From positions 1 to 30,053 of the IMG/VR virus record IMGVR_UViG_3300042303_000009: 30,053 nucleotides of DNA. The stretch is one strand, 5' to 3'. Position 1 is the stretch's first letter, and the number at the start of each line of letters is the position of its first letter. The stretch comes from a virus. The translations under genes and the position numbers were made by a program. Under the pieces are notes generated by a model, which saw only the letters and a list, made by a program, of their open reading frames with translations, made no database searches and had not been told where the DNA came from. Below are positions 1-7,476 of this stretch, one piece after another.

Positions 1-18
1 ATCATCGCGGATAACTGA

Positions 19-2358
19 TTGGCTACACCAGCACAGATCGATGAACAAGTAGCTCTAGAGCGAGAGCAAATCAGGCAAGGACTTCAACGCCTTAGAGATA
101 ACACTCGTAAGCTACAAGATCAAAGTTATGCAAGTGCTACAGTGTATGGTGCAGCATCTATTGATGCACTGTTACCTGAGCTTGTTAAGTATATTGAGGA
201 GTCAAGTGAGTATCGCCTGAAGCGTGGTTCTGGTCATCAATTTGATATCATCAAGAATTATGTCTCTCAACTAGAACCACTAGCATCCGCTTCTATTGCA
301 TTAAAGATTACCTTTGATAAGGTGTTCTCTACCACCAAAGGTAGTGATCAACTGCAATCAGTGTGTGATAGCATCGGTAACGCTATAGAGTCTGAGTGTC
401 AGATGAGGCACTATGAGAAGACTGCACCTGGTCTACTTGCTTCTCTAAAGAAGAACTACTTTCACAAGTCCATTGGTACTAGGCAGAAACTAACTGTCAC
501 TCAAACACTAATGAACAGGTGTGAAGTACCTGAGTGGGAGATATGGGGTAGAGCTAATCGCATTAAGCTAGGTGCATGGCTTCTTGACTGCATCATGACA
601 ACTAGTGGTTGGTTCGTAAAGGAGCTACGTAGGCTTGGAAAGGTGACGGTAACCTATGTGGTACCAACACCTGAGTTCCTAGCTATCAAGGACAAGGTAA
701 TGGCCGATGCAGAGCTGTTTGCTCCACTTGCATGGCCAATGCTTATCGAACCTAATGATTGGACTAACGATCGTCCTGGTGGTTACCTACTCAATGAGGT
801 AATGCGAGGCTATTCCTTGGTTCGTAGGGGAGACCCCACCCGTCTACAGGAGGAGATTCCTCTTGCCTTTCTGAACAAGATTCAGAAGGTAGCTTACCAG
901 ATAAATCCCTTTACTTATGGGGTTGCTGAGGAGCTGACTAGACTAGAACGCTCTGTTGGTAAGTTCCTGCCTATCGTTCATCACCCTCTGCCTGCTAAAC
1001 CTGCTGACATTGAAACCAATTACGATAGCCGCAAGGATTATCGGAGAAGAGCAGCAGAGGTGTTGAATACACAGGCACAAGAACCTAAGAAGTCATGTAG
1101 AACTCGCATGACTATGGAAGCAGCTAAGAGGTTCAAGGATAGAGATAGATTCTTCTGTCCATGGTCATTTGACTATAGAGGTAGAGCTTATCCTATCCCT
1201 GCTTTTCTAACACCACAAGACACTGACTTTGGTAAATCATTACTGAGGTTTGCTGATGGGTCTTATATGACTCCAGAAGCTGAGTCGTGGTTAGCATTTC
1301 AAGTAGCAACTTGTTATGGGTTAGATAAAGCAACCATGTCTGAGCGGTTAGCTTGGGTTGAGGATAACATCACACTCATCAGCCGTATTGCTACTGATCC
1401 GATTGGGTCTTTACCAGAGTGGGAGGTAGCAGAAGAACCATGGCAATTCTTAGCAAGTTGTGAAGAGTATTATCATTGTGTGATCACAGCTGATAGACAA
1501 TTCACAACCCAGCCTATTGCTGTAGATGCAACCTGTAGTGGTCTCCAAATCTTGGCAGGACTCGCACGGGATAAGTCAACAGCTAAGCTGGTTAATGTCT
1601 TGCCTGGTGATAAACCACAAGATGCTTACAAGGTAGTAGCTGAGGCAGCTATGTCCTCAGTTCCTGAACGCTTACGTCCTCACCTCGATAGGAAGAAGAC
1701 CAAGCGCTGTGTTATGACTATCCCTTACAACGCTAAGCCTTACTCCAACAGGGGTTACATTAAAGAGGCTTTCCTAGATGATGGGATAGAACTTGAGAAG
1801 GAAGAGCTTGCTCAAGTTGTTAAAGCTATCAGGTCAGCTATGGATGTGGTCGTACCAGGTCCTATGGCTGTCATGAAATGGATTGAGACTGAGGTAGCAG
1901 CTGCTGTAAAGCGTGGTGTACAATACCTTGAATGGAGGACTCCATCTGGGTTTGTTGTTCACCAGAAGCTTAACAAGAAGAAGTTCCAGTCTATGGAGCT
2001 ACAGCTGTTAGGTCGTTGTAAGATGAAGGTGGCAGTTGGGGAGACTGATGAGGTTGATCTCAACCACCACAAGAATGCAACAGCTCCTAATCTAATCCAC
2101 TCCCTTGATGCTAGTCTTTTGCATCTGAGTGTCCTACGCTTTGACGCACCCATTGCTCTTATTCACGACTCTGTGCTTTGTCGTGCAACGGATATGTCTA
2201 CCCTATCCGCCATTGTACGAGAAACCTACATGCACCTGTTCGCAGAGCATGACTACCTACGAGACTTCGCCAAGTATATTGGTGCAGAGTCTGACCCACC
2301 GATCATTGGTGATCTAGAACCAGAAACCGTGATCGAATCCACTTACTTCTTTTGTTAA
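19..2358 (+). CDS. T7-like single-subunit RNA polymerase
   Basis: DNA-directed RNA polymerase that would transcribe the phage middle and late genes from phage-specific promoters. At 779 residues it is about 100 shorter than T7 gp1 (883), mostly at the N-terminus. Motif A (VDATCSGLQILA) gives catalytic Asp503. Motif B (KTKRCVMTIPYNAK) gives Lys562 and Tyr570, matching T7 Lys631 and Tyr639. Motif C (IHDSV) gives Asp717, matching T7 Asp812. The protein ends in FFC, like T7 RNAP's essential aromatic C-terminus. The start is TTG directly after an in-frame TGA at 16-18. The next in-frame Met is far inside conserved sequence, and from memory the Syn5 polymerase begins with a similar TPAQID segment, so TTG is the best choice. 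The gene abuts the ssDNA-binding protein gene with a TAATG overlap. Confidence 0.97.
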   Translation: MATPAQIDEQVALEREQIRQGLQRLRDNTRKLQDQSYASATVYGAASIDALLPELVKYIEESSEYRLKRGSGHQFDIIKNYVSQLEPLASASIALKITFDKVFSTTKGSDQLQSVCDSIGNAIESECQMRHYEKTAPGLLASLKKNYFHKSIGTRQKLTVTQTLMNRCEVPEWEIWGRANRIKLGAWLLDCIMTTSGWFVKELRRLGKVTVTYVVPTPEFLAIKDKVMADAELFAPLAWPMLIEPNDWTNDRPGGYLLNEVMRGYSLVRRGDPTRLQEEIPLAFLNKIQKVAYQINPFTYGVAEELTRLERSVGKFLPIVHHPLPAKPADIETNYDSRKDYRRRAAEVLNTQAQEPKKSCRTRMTMEAAKRFKDRDRFFCPWSFDYRGRAYPIPAFLTPQDTDFGKSLLRFADGSYMTPEAESWLAFQVATCYGLDKATMSERLAWVEDNITLISRIATDPIGSLPEWEVAEEPWQFLASCEEYYHCVITADRQFTTQPIAVDATCSGLQILAGLARDKSTAKLVNVLPGDKPQDAYKVVAEAAMSSVPERLRPHLDRKKTKRCVMTIPYNAKPYSNRGYIKEAFLDDGIELEKEELAQVVKAIRSAMDVVVPGPMAVMKWIETEVAAAVKRGVQYLEWRTPSGFVVHQKLNKKKFQSMELQLLGRCKMKVAVGETDEVDLNHHKNATAPNLIHSLDASLLHLSVLRFDAPIALIHDSVLCRATDMSTLSAIVRETYMHLFAEHDYLRDFAKYIGAESDPPIIGDLEPETVIESTYFFC

Positions 2359-2939
2359 TGTCCCAACCCATCCACGTTACTCAACAGCCTGTTATCCTTG
2401 AAGGTTATCAAGCTGTACTGAAACCATCTAAGTTTGGTTATTCACTGTCTGCACTCCTGGACTCCCAGCTTATCGAAGCATTGGAGGAGGACCGTAAGGA
2501 AACACTTAAGTGGGCAGAGTCCAAACTGAAGAACCCCAAGCGTAGTGTCCTCAAGCCTGAACCCTGGGAAGAGGTTACTGCAGGTTCCTATAAGACTAAG
2601 TTCTCCTGGAATGAAGAGAACCGCCCACCTGTTGTAGACAGTGAGGGTACACCTATCACCAACACTGATCTGCCTGTCTATAGTGGCAGCAAGGTTAAGC
2701 TTGCCTTCCGACAGAAGCCCTACATCCTCAAGGATGGTGTCACCTATGGCACTAGCCTCAAGCTTGTTGGTGTCCAAGTAGTAGAGCTTGGCGGTGGTGC
2801 TGGTATTGACCGTGGTGACCTTGGTGAGACCGAGGTAGCTGCACTGTTTGGTCAGACTTCTGGCTTTAAAGCTGGCTCTGTGCCTGCATCCACTAGTGAT
2901 GAGGTGTCTGATGATGTCGTCGAGGATGATGACTTCTGA
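2358..2939 (+). CDS. Single-stranded DNA-binding protein (T7 gp2.5-like)
   Basis: 193-residue protein in the T7 gp2.5 position, between RNA polymerase and endonuclease I. T7 gp2.5 (232 residues) coats ssDNA and recruits the polymerase and primase-helicase through an acidic tail. The last 13 residues here (DEVSDDVVEDDDF) are strongly acidic and end in Phe, the feature known to be essential in T7 gp2.5. The body is basic and beta-rich-looking, with little sequence identity visible by eye, so the call rests mainly on position, size and tail. The ATG overlaps the polymerase stop (TAATG). A TTG two codons upstream is also in frame but less likely. The stop overlaps the next start (TGATG). Confidence 0.88.
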   Translation: MSQPIHVTQQPVILEGYQAVLKPSKFGYSLSALLDSQLIEALEEDRKETLKWAESKLKNPKRSVLKPEPWEEVTAGSYKTKFSWNEENRPPVVDSEGTPITNTDLPVYSGSKVKLAFRQKPYILKDGVTYGTSLKLVGVQVVELGGGAGIDRGDLGETEVAALFGQTSGFKAGSVPASTSDEVSDDVVEDDDF

Positions 2940-3292
2940 TGGCATTCCGCTCAGGACTTGAAGAGAAGGTCGCTGATCTTCTCACTAACCTGGGTGTCAA
3001 ATACGAATACGAATCAACCAAGGTACCTTACGTACTGCAATGCAACTACACGCCAGACTTCCTCCTACCTAATGGTATCTACCTAGAGACCAAGGGTCAA
3101 CTAACGGAGGAGGATAGGCGTAAGATGAAAGCAGTCAAGGCAGCACATCCCGACCTTGATATTCGTTTCGTATTTCAGTCACCCCACAACAAGATCTACA
3201 AAGGATCAAAAACCACCTATGCTAAGTGGTGTGAGAAGCACGGCTTCCAATACTGTTCCTTCCACTCGATTCCTATTTCATGGCTGACCTAA
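2939..3292 (+). CDS. Endonuclease I (T7 gp3-like Holliday-junction resolvase)
   Basis: 117-residue homologue of T7 gp3, the homodimeric structure-specific nuclease that resolves Holliday junctions and branched DNA and helps break down host DNA. The match is clear throughout: FRSGLEEKV, KYEYES.KVPYV, YTPDFLLPNGIYLETKG, DLDIRFVFQSPHNKIYKGSKTTYAKWCEKHG. Catalytic residues E8, D40, E50 and K52 align with T7 Glu20, Asp55, Glu65 and Lys67. It lacks T7's N-terminal extension of about a dozen residues and the basic C-terminal tail (T7 149 residues). The start overlaps the ssDNA-binding protein stop, suggesting translational coupling. Confidence 0.97.
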   Translation: MAFRSGLEEKVADLLTNLGVKYEYESTKVPYVLQCNYTPDFLLPNGIYLETKGQLTEEDRRKMKAVKAAHPDLDIRFVFQSPHNKIYKGSKTTYAKWCEKHGFQYCSFHSIPISWLT

Positions 3293-3426
3293 AGGAGATC
3301 AAAGCTATTGTCTCAACCCTCATCGAGGCTCTTGATAAGACTAGCTCTCCTAATGATATTATCGAAGCATTCGAGGATGAACTCGATGCTTATGATGCAC
3401 TGATTCAAAACTACCACCAGAAATGA
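3280..3426 (+). CDS. Small acidic hypothetical protein (48 aa)
   Basis: A 48-residue ORF beginning MADLKEIKAIVSTLIE and ending ALIQNYHQK. It overlaps the endonuclease I end by 13 bases and the next gene's start by 4 (ATGA-type junction). It is acidic and apparently all alpha-helical (EAFEDELDAYDAL). The clean fit between two real genes, with no gap either side, supports translation. I do not recognise the family. It sits in the interval where T7 carries its lysozyme (3.5) but bears no resemblance to an amidase. Confidence 0.6.
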   Translation: MADLKEIKAIVSTLIEALDKTSSPNDIIEAFEDELDAYDALIQNYHQK

Positions 3427-3635
3427 TGCGTCCCACTAAGTACGGCACACCTGAGTATTATGCTGATCTCTTTGGAGATATCCTTGCAGATGTAGATAAC
3501 TCGCAGCCTGCATATGCTGATGCAATAGTTGAGGGGTTCATCAAAGCAGTAGACGATTGGTTTAATTATCACGATGAGCAAGCACGAACTTATGCAGAAC
3601 TCCGAAAGCGAGTTCGTGAGGCACTTACCGTGTGA
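3423..3635 (+). CDS. Hypothetical protein (70 aa)
   Basis: Acidic 70-residue protein (MMRPTKYGTPEYYADLFG...), probably helical and soluble, with no membrane segment. It begins with two consecutive ATGs (3423 and 3426), so either Met may be used. It overlaps the previous ORF by 4 bases. Its last 62 bases are shared with the primase-helicase start in another frame. I do not recognise it. Its place in the tightly packed replication operon suggests a small accessory replication or host-takeover protein, but that is only inference from position. Confidence 0.65.
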   Translation: MMRPTKYGTPEYYADLFGDILADVDNSQPAYADAIVEGFIKAVDDWFNYHDEQARTYAELRKRVREALTV

Positions 3636-5166
3636 TGTATGTGGGTCATCTGATGCAGCTAGCCTGTACACAGATGGCCACACTTTTTGTTTTTCATGCA
3701 ACGCCTACACTAAAGGCGAAGGTGATGTTCACACTCATAAAATGTCCACCAATGTCCAACTCCGAGGTTCAGCCGAGCGGCTGCAAAAGCGGAACATCTC
3801 AGAAAAGGTTTGCCAACAATACCGGATCTACAAAGACGGAGACGTTCTACGCTTCTATTATTTCGATGATGCTGGAGTCGTTAAAGGCTGTAAGGTAAAG
3901 ACAAAGAGCAAACTATTCACCTATGAAGGAGAAACACCTGGCACACTCTTTGGACAACATTTGTTTCCCGCCACTGGAAAACGAGTCGTCATCACTGAAG
4001 GGGAACTCGATGCGGCTTCGTGTAGTGAGGCTATGCCGGGGTGGCCGATGGTATCTCTACCTAGCGGTGCCGCAGCGGCCAGGAAGTCGATTCAACGGGC
4101 TCTCCAATGGCTCCAGGGTTATGAAGAGATTGTCCTGTTCTTCGACAATGACGAGGCAGGCCGTAAGGCAGCGGAGGACGCGGCAGGGGTCCTACCACCT
4201 GGCAAGACAAAGATCGCAAGACTTGAGGAATACAAGGATGCGTCAGACGCACTTCAAGTCAATGACACTGAAGCGATTCGTCGAGCTATATGGGACGCGA
4301 AACCTTACCGTCCAGATGGCATCATCGACGGAAAGTCTCTGCTCGATGTAGTAACAACACCAAACCCACCATCAGATCATGACTACCCCTTCGACGGCCT
4401 TCAACAGAAGCTACATGGGATACGGTATGGAGAGCTTGTCACAATTACTGCAGGCTCTGGTATTGGTAAATCCAGCTTCTGCCGTGAACTCGCAACTCAC
4501 CTTCTTAATAACGGAGAACGAGTTGGGTACTTGGCGCTTGAAGAAAGTAACCGTAGAACCGCCCTGGGACTAATGTCCGCTGCTGTTGGTAAATCACTTC
4601 ACCTTGGTAATCATGACAGAACTGCCCTCACCGAAGCTTATAATCACAGTCTTGCTAAGTGGAACCTGTTTCTTTTTGATGGCTTCGGTTCTTTCGACCC
4701 AGACGTTATCTACAACCGAATTGAATATCTTGCTTGCGGGCTAGATACTAAGGTCATCTTCCTTGATCACCTATCTATCCTTATGTCTGGACTAGAGGGT
4801 GACGAAAGGCGGATGATTGATGTTACCATGACCAAGCTACGTTCTCTTGTAGAGCGTACTGGTATTGCTATGTTCCTTGTCTCCCACCTACGACGCACAT
4901 CAAATGACACCAACCACGAAGAAGGAGCAAGAGTCACCCTTGGACAACTTAGAGGTTCGGCAGCTATTGCTCAATTGTCAGATGGAGTTATTGCGCTTGA
5001 ACGGAACCAGCAAGCGGATAGAGGAGGCTCTTCTACGACTGTGCGAGTCCTCAAAAACCGTTACAGTGGCGAAGTGGGAGTAGCTTGTCAGCTTACCTAC
5101 GACCTAGATACTTGTAAATTTACAGAGACTGAAGCTAATGACTTCGACCCAACAACCGACTTCTGA
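3574..5166 (+). CDS. Primase-helicase (T7 gp4-like)
   Basis: 530-residue bifunctional replication protein: an N-terminal primase making RNA primers on the lagging strand, and a C-terminal hexameric helicase unwinding the fork. A CXXC...CXXC zinc-binding domain (C20, C23, C39, C42 in CDVCGSSDAASLYTDGHTFCFSC) matches T7's. A TOPRIM-type segment follows (VITEGELDA, LFFDNDEAGRKA), then the helicase Walker A GSGIGKSS at 294-301 and a Walker B-like segment VIFLDHLSI. The acidic tail DFDPTTDF ends in Phe as in T7, where it contacts the polymerase. T7 makes a short form from an internal Met64. An in-frame Met57 exists here, but I see no clear ribosome site before it. The start overlaps the upstream gene by 62 bases. 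Met7 (3592) is an alternative. Confidence 0.97.
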   Translation: MSKHELMQNSESEFVRHLPCDVCGSSDAASLYTDGHTFCFSCNAYTKGEGDVHTHKMSTNVQLRGSAERLQKRNISEKVCQQYRIYKDGDVLRFYYFDDAGVVKGCKVKTKSKLFTYEGETPGTLFGQHLFPATGKRVVITEGELDAASCSEAMPGWPMVSLPSGAAAARKSIQRALQWLQGYEEIVLFFDNDEAGRKAAEDAAGVLPPGKTKIARLEEYKDASDALQVNDTEAIRRAIWDAKPYRPDGIIDGKSLLDVVTTPNPPSDHDYPFDGLQQKLHGIRYGELVTITAGSGIGKSSFCRELATHLLNNGERVGYLALEESNRRTALGLMSAAVGKSLHLGNHDRTALTEAYNHSLAKWNLFLFDGFGSFDPDVIYNRIEYLACGLDTKVIFLDHLSILMSGLEGDERRMIDVTMTKLRSLVERTGIAMFLVSHLRRTSNDTNHEEGARVTLGQLRGSAAIAQLSDGVIALERNQQADRGGSSTTVRVLKNRYSGEVGVACQLTYDLDTCKFTETEANDFDPTTDF

Positions 5167-5251
5167 CATTAAGCGACCCAAACCCCCTACACCTGAGGCA
5201 ATCAAGCGAGCACAGTTCGTTGACAAGACCTACAAGTGGACTGGTAAGTGA
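5138..5251 (+). CDS. Possible small ORF bridging primase-helicase and next gene (37 aa)
   Basis: A 37-residue ORF (MTSTQQPTSDIKRPKPPTP...FVDKTYKWTGK) that starts inside the 3' end of the primase-helicase gene and stops in a GTGA overlap with the next start. It fills the only gap (5167-5247) in this otherwise gapless operon. It is Pro/Lys/Thr-rich and basic. I do not recognise it. The junction at its end argues for translation, but the short length and first-third overlap with a larger gene keep confidence low. Confidence 0.4.
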   Translation: MTSTQQPTSDIKRPKPPTPEAIKRAQFVDKTYKWTGK

Positions 5252-5595
5252 CACAACAACACCCCCTCACCCCACCGCCAGAGCTGTTGCAAAAGTGGTG
5301 GGCGGAAACAATTGACCAACCACAAGCTGATGCGCTTTTTGCCGCCTGTGCCGCAAAATGGGGCGCTGACCAGGAGCTGGAAGCGTGCTGTGATTGGTTC
5401 CAAGAGTTCTACAAAACTGAGTCTTGGGTCAAGCACGATTTGGAACACTTCCGCTCCGCCCGCCGCCCCAAACCGCTGAGCTTGAAGCAGCAGGCGCTGG
5501 AGGCTCTGAGCAAATCATATGTTGAAATGTGGTGCGTAGACATGGAAGCAGATTTAGCTGTGATCCACGCTGCTATTGAATCCCTGCCCGACTAA
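5248..5595 (+). CDS. Hypothetical protein, GC-rich and possibly host-derived (115 aa)
   Basis: 115-residue protein beginning MTQQHPLTPPPELLQKWWAE. It is rich in Trp, Cys, Ala and Leu and predicted helical and soluble. The GTG start overlaps the preceding stop (GTGA), and its TAA overlaps the exonuclease start (TAATG). By hand count its GC is near 55%, against about 43% in a 60-base sample of the next gene, and it uses more GC-ending codons. From memory, proteins opening with a TPPPEL.Q.W segment occur as uncharacterised small proteins in marine picocyanobacteria, so a host origin is plausible but unproven. The function is unknown. Confidence 0.75.
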   Translation: MTQQHPLTPPPELLQKWWAETIDQPQADALFAACAAKWGADQELEACCDWFQEFYKTESWVKHDLEHFRSARRPKPLSLKQQALEALSKSYVEMWCVDMEADLAVIHAAIESLPD

Positions 5596-6113
5596 TGAAC
5601 CTAATCTTTGACTTAGAGACCGACGGCTTATACGATGATGTTACCAGGATCCACTGTATCGGCATCTATGATCTCAACACTGATCAGACTCTTGTCTTCA
5701 ATGATGAAGGTAGTGAGCAACCTGTCTCGAAAGGTATCCAACTACTTGAGGATGCCAATGTCCTTATTGGTCACAACATTGTCGGTTATGATTTGCCTGT
5801 TATCCGTAAACTCTATGCTTGGTTTACCCCCAACGCTAGGGTTATTGATACTCTGGTTCTCAGCCGCATTTATCACGCTGACATGTTGAAAACTGATCAG
5901 AAGCGTAAGTGGAAGGATATGCCACCTAAGCTTTTAGGTCGTCACTCGCTGGAGTCCTATGGTTATCGCCTTGGTGTGTACAAGGGTGAGTTTGGCAAGG
6001 ACACAGACTGGAAGCACTGGTCACAAGAGATGCAGGACTACTGCATACAAGACGTAAAAGTAACACAGAAGTTATGGCAACATTTCCATCCATACCTGAC
6101 TTCATCCAACTAG
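5595..6113 (+). CDS. DNA polymerase 3'-5' exonuclease domain, separate gene (T7 gp5 N-terminal part)
   Basis: 172-residue DnaQ-like proofreading exonuclease corresponding to the first roughly 180 residues of T7 gp5. The metal-binding acids are present: D6 and E8 (FDLETDG), D66 in HNIVGYDLPV, and D153 in YCIQDVKVT (T7 Asp5, Glu7, Asp65, Asp174). DTLVLSRIYH and RHSLESYGYRLG also match T7. The ORF stops at 6113, just after the domain ends. The polymerase domain continues in another frame from 6074, so the enzyme is encoded as two polypeptides that presumably reassemble. A similar split is known, to my recollection, in one clade of marine cyanopodoviruses, so this is unlikely to be a sequencing error. 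Confidence 0.95.
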   Translation: MNLIFDLETDGLYDDVTRIHCIGIYDLNTDQTLVFNDEGSEQPVSKGIQLLEDANVLIGHNIVGYDLPVIRKLYAWFTPNARVIDTLVLSRIYHADMLKTDQKRKWKDMPPKLLGRHSLESYGYRLGVYKGEFGKDTDWKHWSQEMQDYCIQDVKVTQKLWQHFHPYLTSSN

Positions 6114-7336
6114 AACATGATGTCGCAACAATCCTCACCAACCAAGAATTACATGGATGGTACTTTAACGAAGATGCTGCACGGGAACTTGCACAAGCTC
6201 TCTATTCCGAGCTTGATGGCCTTAATCGTGTACTACGGAAGCGGTACCCTTACGTTGCAGGACGCGAATTTACTCCGAAGAGATCTAACCGAACCACAGG
6301 TTATGTAGGTGGTGCTACTGTAACCAAACTCAAGGAGTTTAGCCCTACCAGTCGTGATCATATTGCATGGGTCATGAAGAACCTGCACGGCTGGGTACCG
6401 GATAAAGAGACAGCAAGTGGCAAGACTGCCATTGATGAAACTGTTCTCAAAGACATCGGTACAGAGGAGGCGCTACAGTTCTTCCGTTGCCTTGAGTTAA
6501 CTAAGCAGCTTGGTATGTTATCTGAGGGTAACAATGCCTGGCTTAAGCTAGTCAAAGGTAACCGTATTCACCACCACTGTTCAGTTGCTACTAACACCCA
6601 CAGATGTGCTCACCGTAATCCTAACCTTGCACAGGTGCCAAGTGATCTTAACTTCAGGAAGTTGTTCACTGCTAGTCCTGGTATGGTCATGGTTGGTGCT
6701 GACCTTGCGGGCATTGAACTACGAATGCTCGCCCACTACCTTGCTCGATATGATGGAGGTAGGTACGGAGACGTACTTCTCAACGGTGACATACACCAAG
6801 AGAATGCAGACAAGATAGGCATATCACGCCGACTAGTAAAGACTGTAACCTATGCGTTTCTGTATGGGGCAGGCGATCAAAAGATAGGACTTAGCTATGA
6901 CCAAAGCCTTTCCCCGAACAAGGCAAAAGAAAAGGGGGCAGAGATACGAGCTGCTTATGTTGCTGCCATTGACGGCTTGGATAGTCTTCTTACCGCTGTT
7001 CGTCAAGCAGGTGAGCGAGGCTTTATCCGGTCCATAGACACACGTAAGATCTCTGTAGATAGCCCACACAAGGCTCTCAACTACTTGCTCCAATCAGGTG
7101 CAGGTGTTGTTGCTAAGCGATGGATGGTTATTGCTAACAATACTTTCTTCCATAATCACACTCATCAACTTGCGTTTATTCATGACGAGTTGCAATGGGA
7201 AACCACACCAGATGCTGCTGAGATTCTCAAGCTTCACCTGGAAGAGTCAGCCATAGCTGCTGGCCAATACTACAACCTCCGTATCCCTATCGCTGCCGAG
7301 GGTAAGATCGGATCCACTTGGGCAGATGTTCACTAA
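6074..7336 (+). CDS. DNA polymerase, family A polymerase domain, separate gene (T7 gp5 C-terminal part)
   Basis: 420-residue replicative DNA polymerase lacking its own exonuclease domain. Motif A is VGADLAGIELRML with catalytic Asp210 (T7 Asp475). The fingers motif is RRLVKTVTYAFLYGAGDQK with Lys256 and Tyr260 (T7 Lys522, Tyr526). Motif C is FIHDELQ with Asp371 (T7 Asp654). The N-terminus (LEHDVATILTNQELHGWYF) aligns with the T7 sequence just after the exonuclease domain. Together the two genes encode 592 residues against 704 in T7; the missing part includes much of T7's thioredoxin-binding and exo-to-pol linker sequence. The ATG at 6074 lies 40 bases inside the exonuclease gene, in the -1 frame. 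Confidence 0.96.
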   Translation: MATFPSIPDFIQLEHDVATILTNQELHGWYFNEDAARELAQALYSELDGLNRVLRKRYPYVAGREFTPKRSNRTTGYVGGATVTKLKEFSPTSRDHIAWVMKNLHGWVPDKETASGKTAIDETVLKDIGTEEALQFFRCLELTKQLGMLSEGNNAWLKLVKGNRIHHHCSVATNTHRCAHRNPNLAQVPSDLNFRKLFTASPGMVMVGADLAGIELRMLAHYLARYDGGRYGDVLLNGDIHQENADKIGISRRLVKTVTYAFLYGAGDQKIGLSYDQSLSPNKAKEKGAEIRAAYVAAIDGLDSLLTAVRQAGERGFIRSIDTRKISVDSPHKALNYLLQSGAGVVAKRWMVIANNTFFHNHTHQLAFIHDELQWETTPDAAEILKLHLEESAIAAGQYYNLRIPIAAEGKIGSTWADVH

Positions 7337-7338
7337 TT

Positions 7339-7476
7339 ATGGCCACCAAATCAAAGACTGCACTAGGACGTGTAGAGTTCAAGTCCCGTGCTAAATACAA
7401 ACGTACCCGCCAAGGTAACGGTACACGATCACTACCCTCCCATGGACGCAAGCTTCGTCGAGGTCAGGGTAAGTGA
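7339..7476 (+). CDS. Very basic small conserved cyanophage protein (45 aa)
   Basis: 45-residue, extremely Lys/Arg-rich protein (MATKSKTALGRVEFKSRAKY...RRGQGK). It begins two bases after the polymerase stop and ends in a GTGA overlap with the exonuclease start, so it is an integral operon member. From memory, short basic proteins with this opening and an RGQG(K/R) ending are common in marine cyanophages, including T4-like ones. The charge suggests nucleic-acid binding, but no function is known to me. Confidence 0.75.
   Translation: MATKSKTALGRVEFKSRAKYKRTRQGNGTRSLPSHGRKLRRGQGK

Noticed and set aside
6056-6062. Programmed -1 frameshift joining exonuclease and polymerase
   Set aside because: The stretch GTA AAA GTA is not a standard XXXYYYZ heptamer and the polymerase has its own ATG. 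Kept only as a testable side note in the split-polymerase finding.
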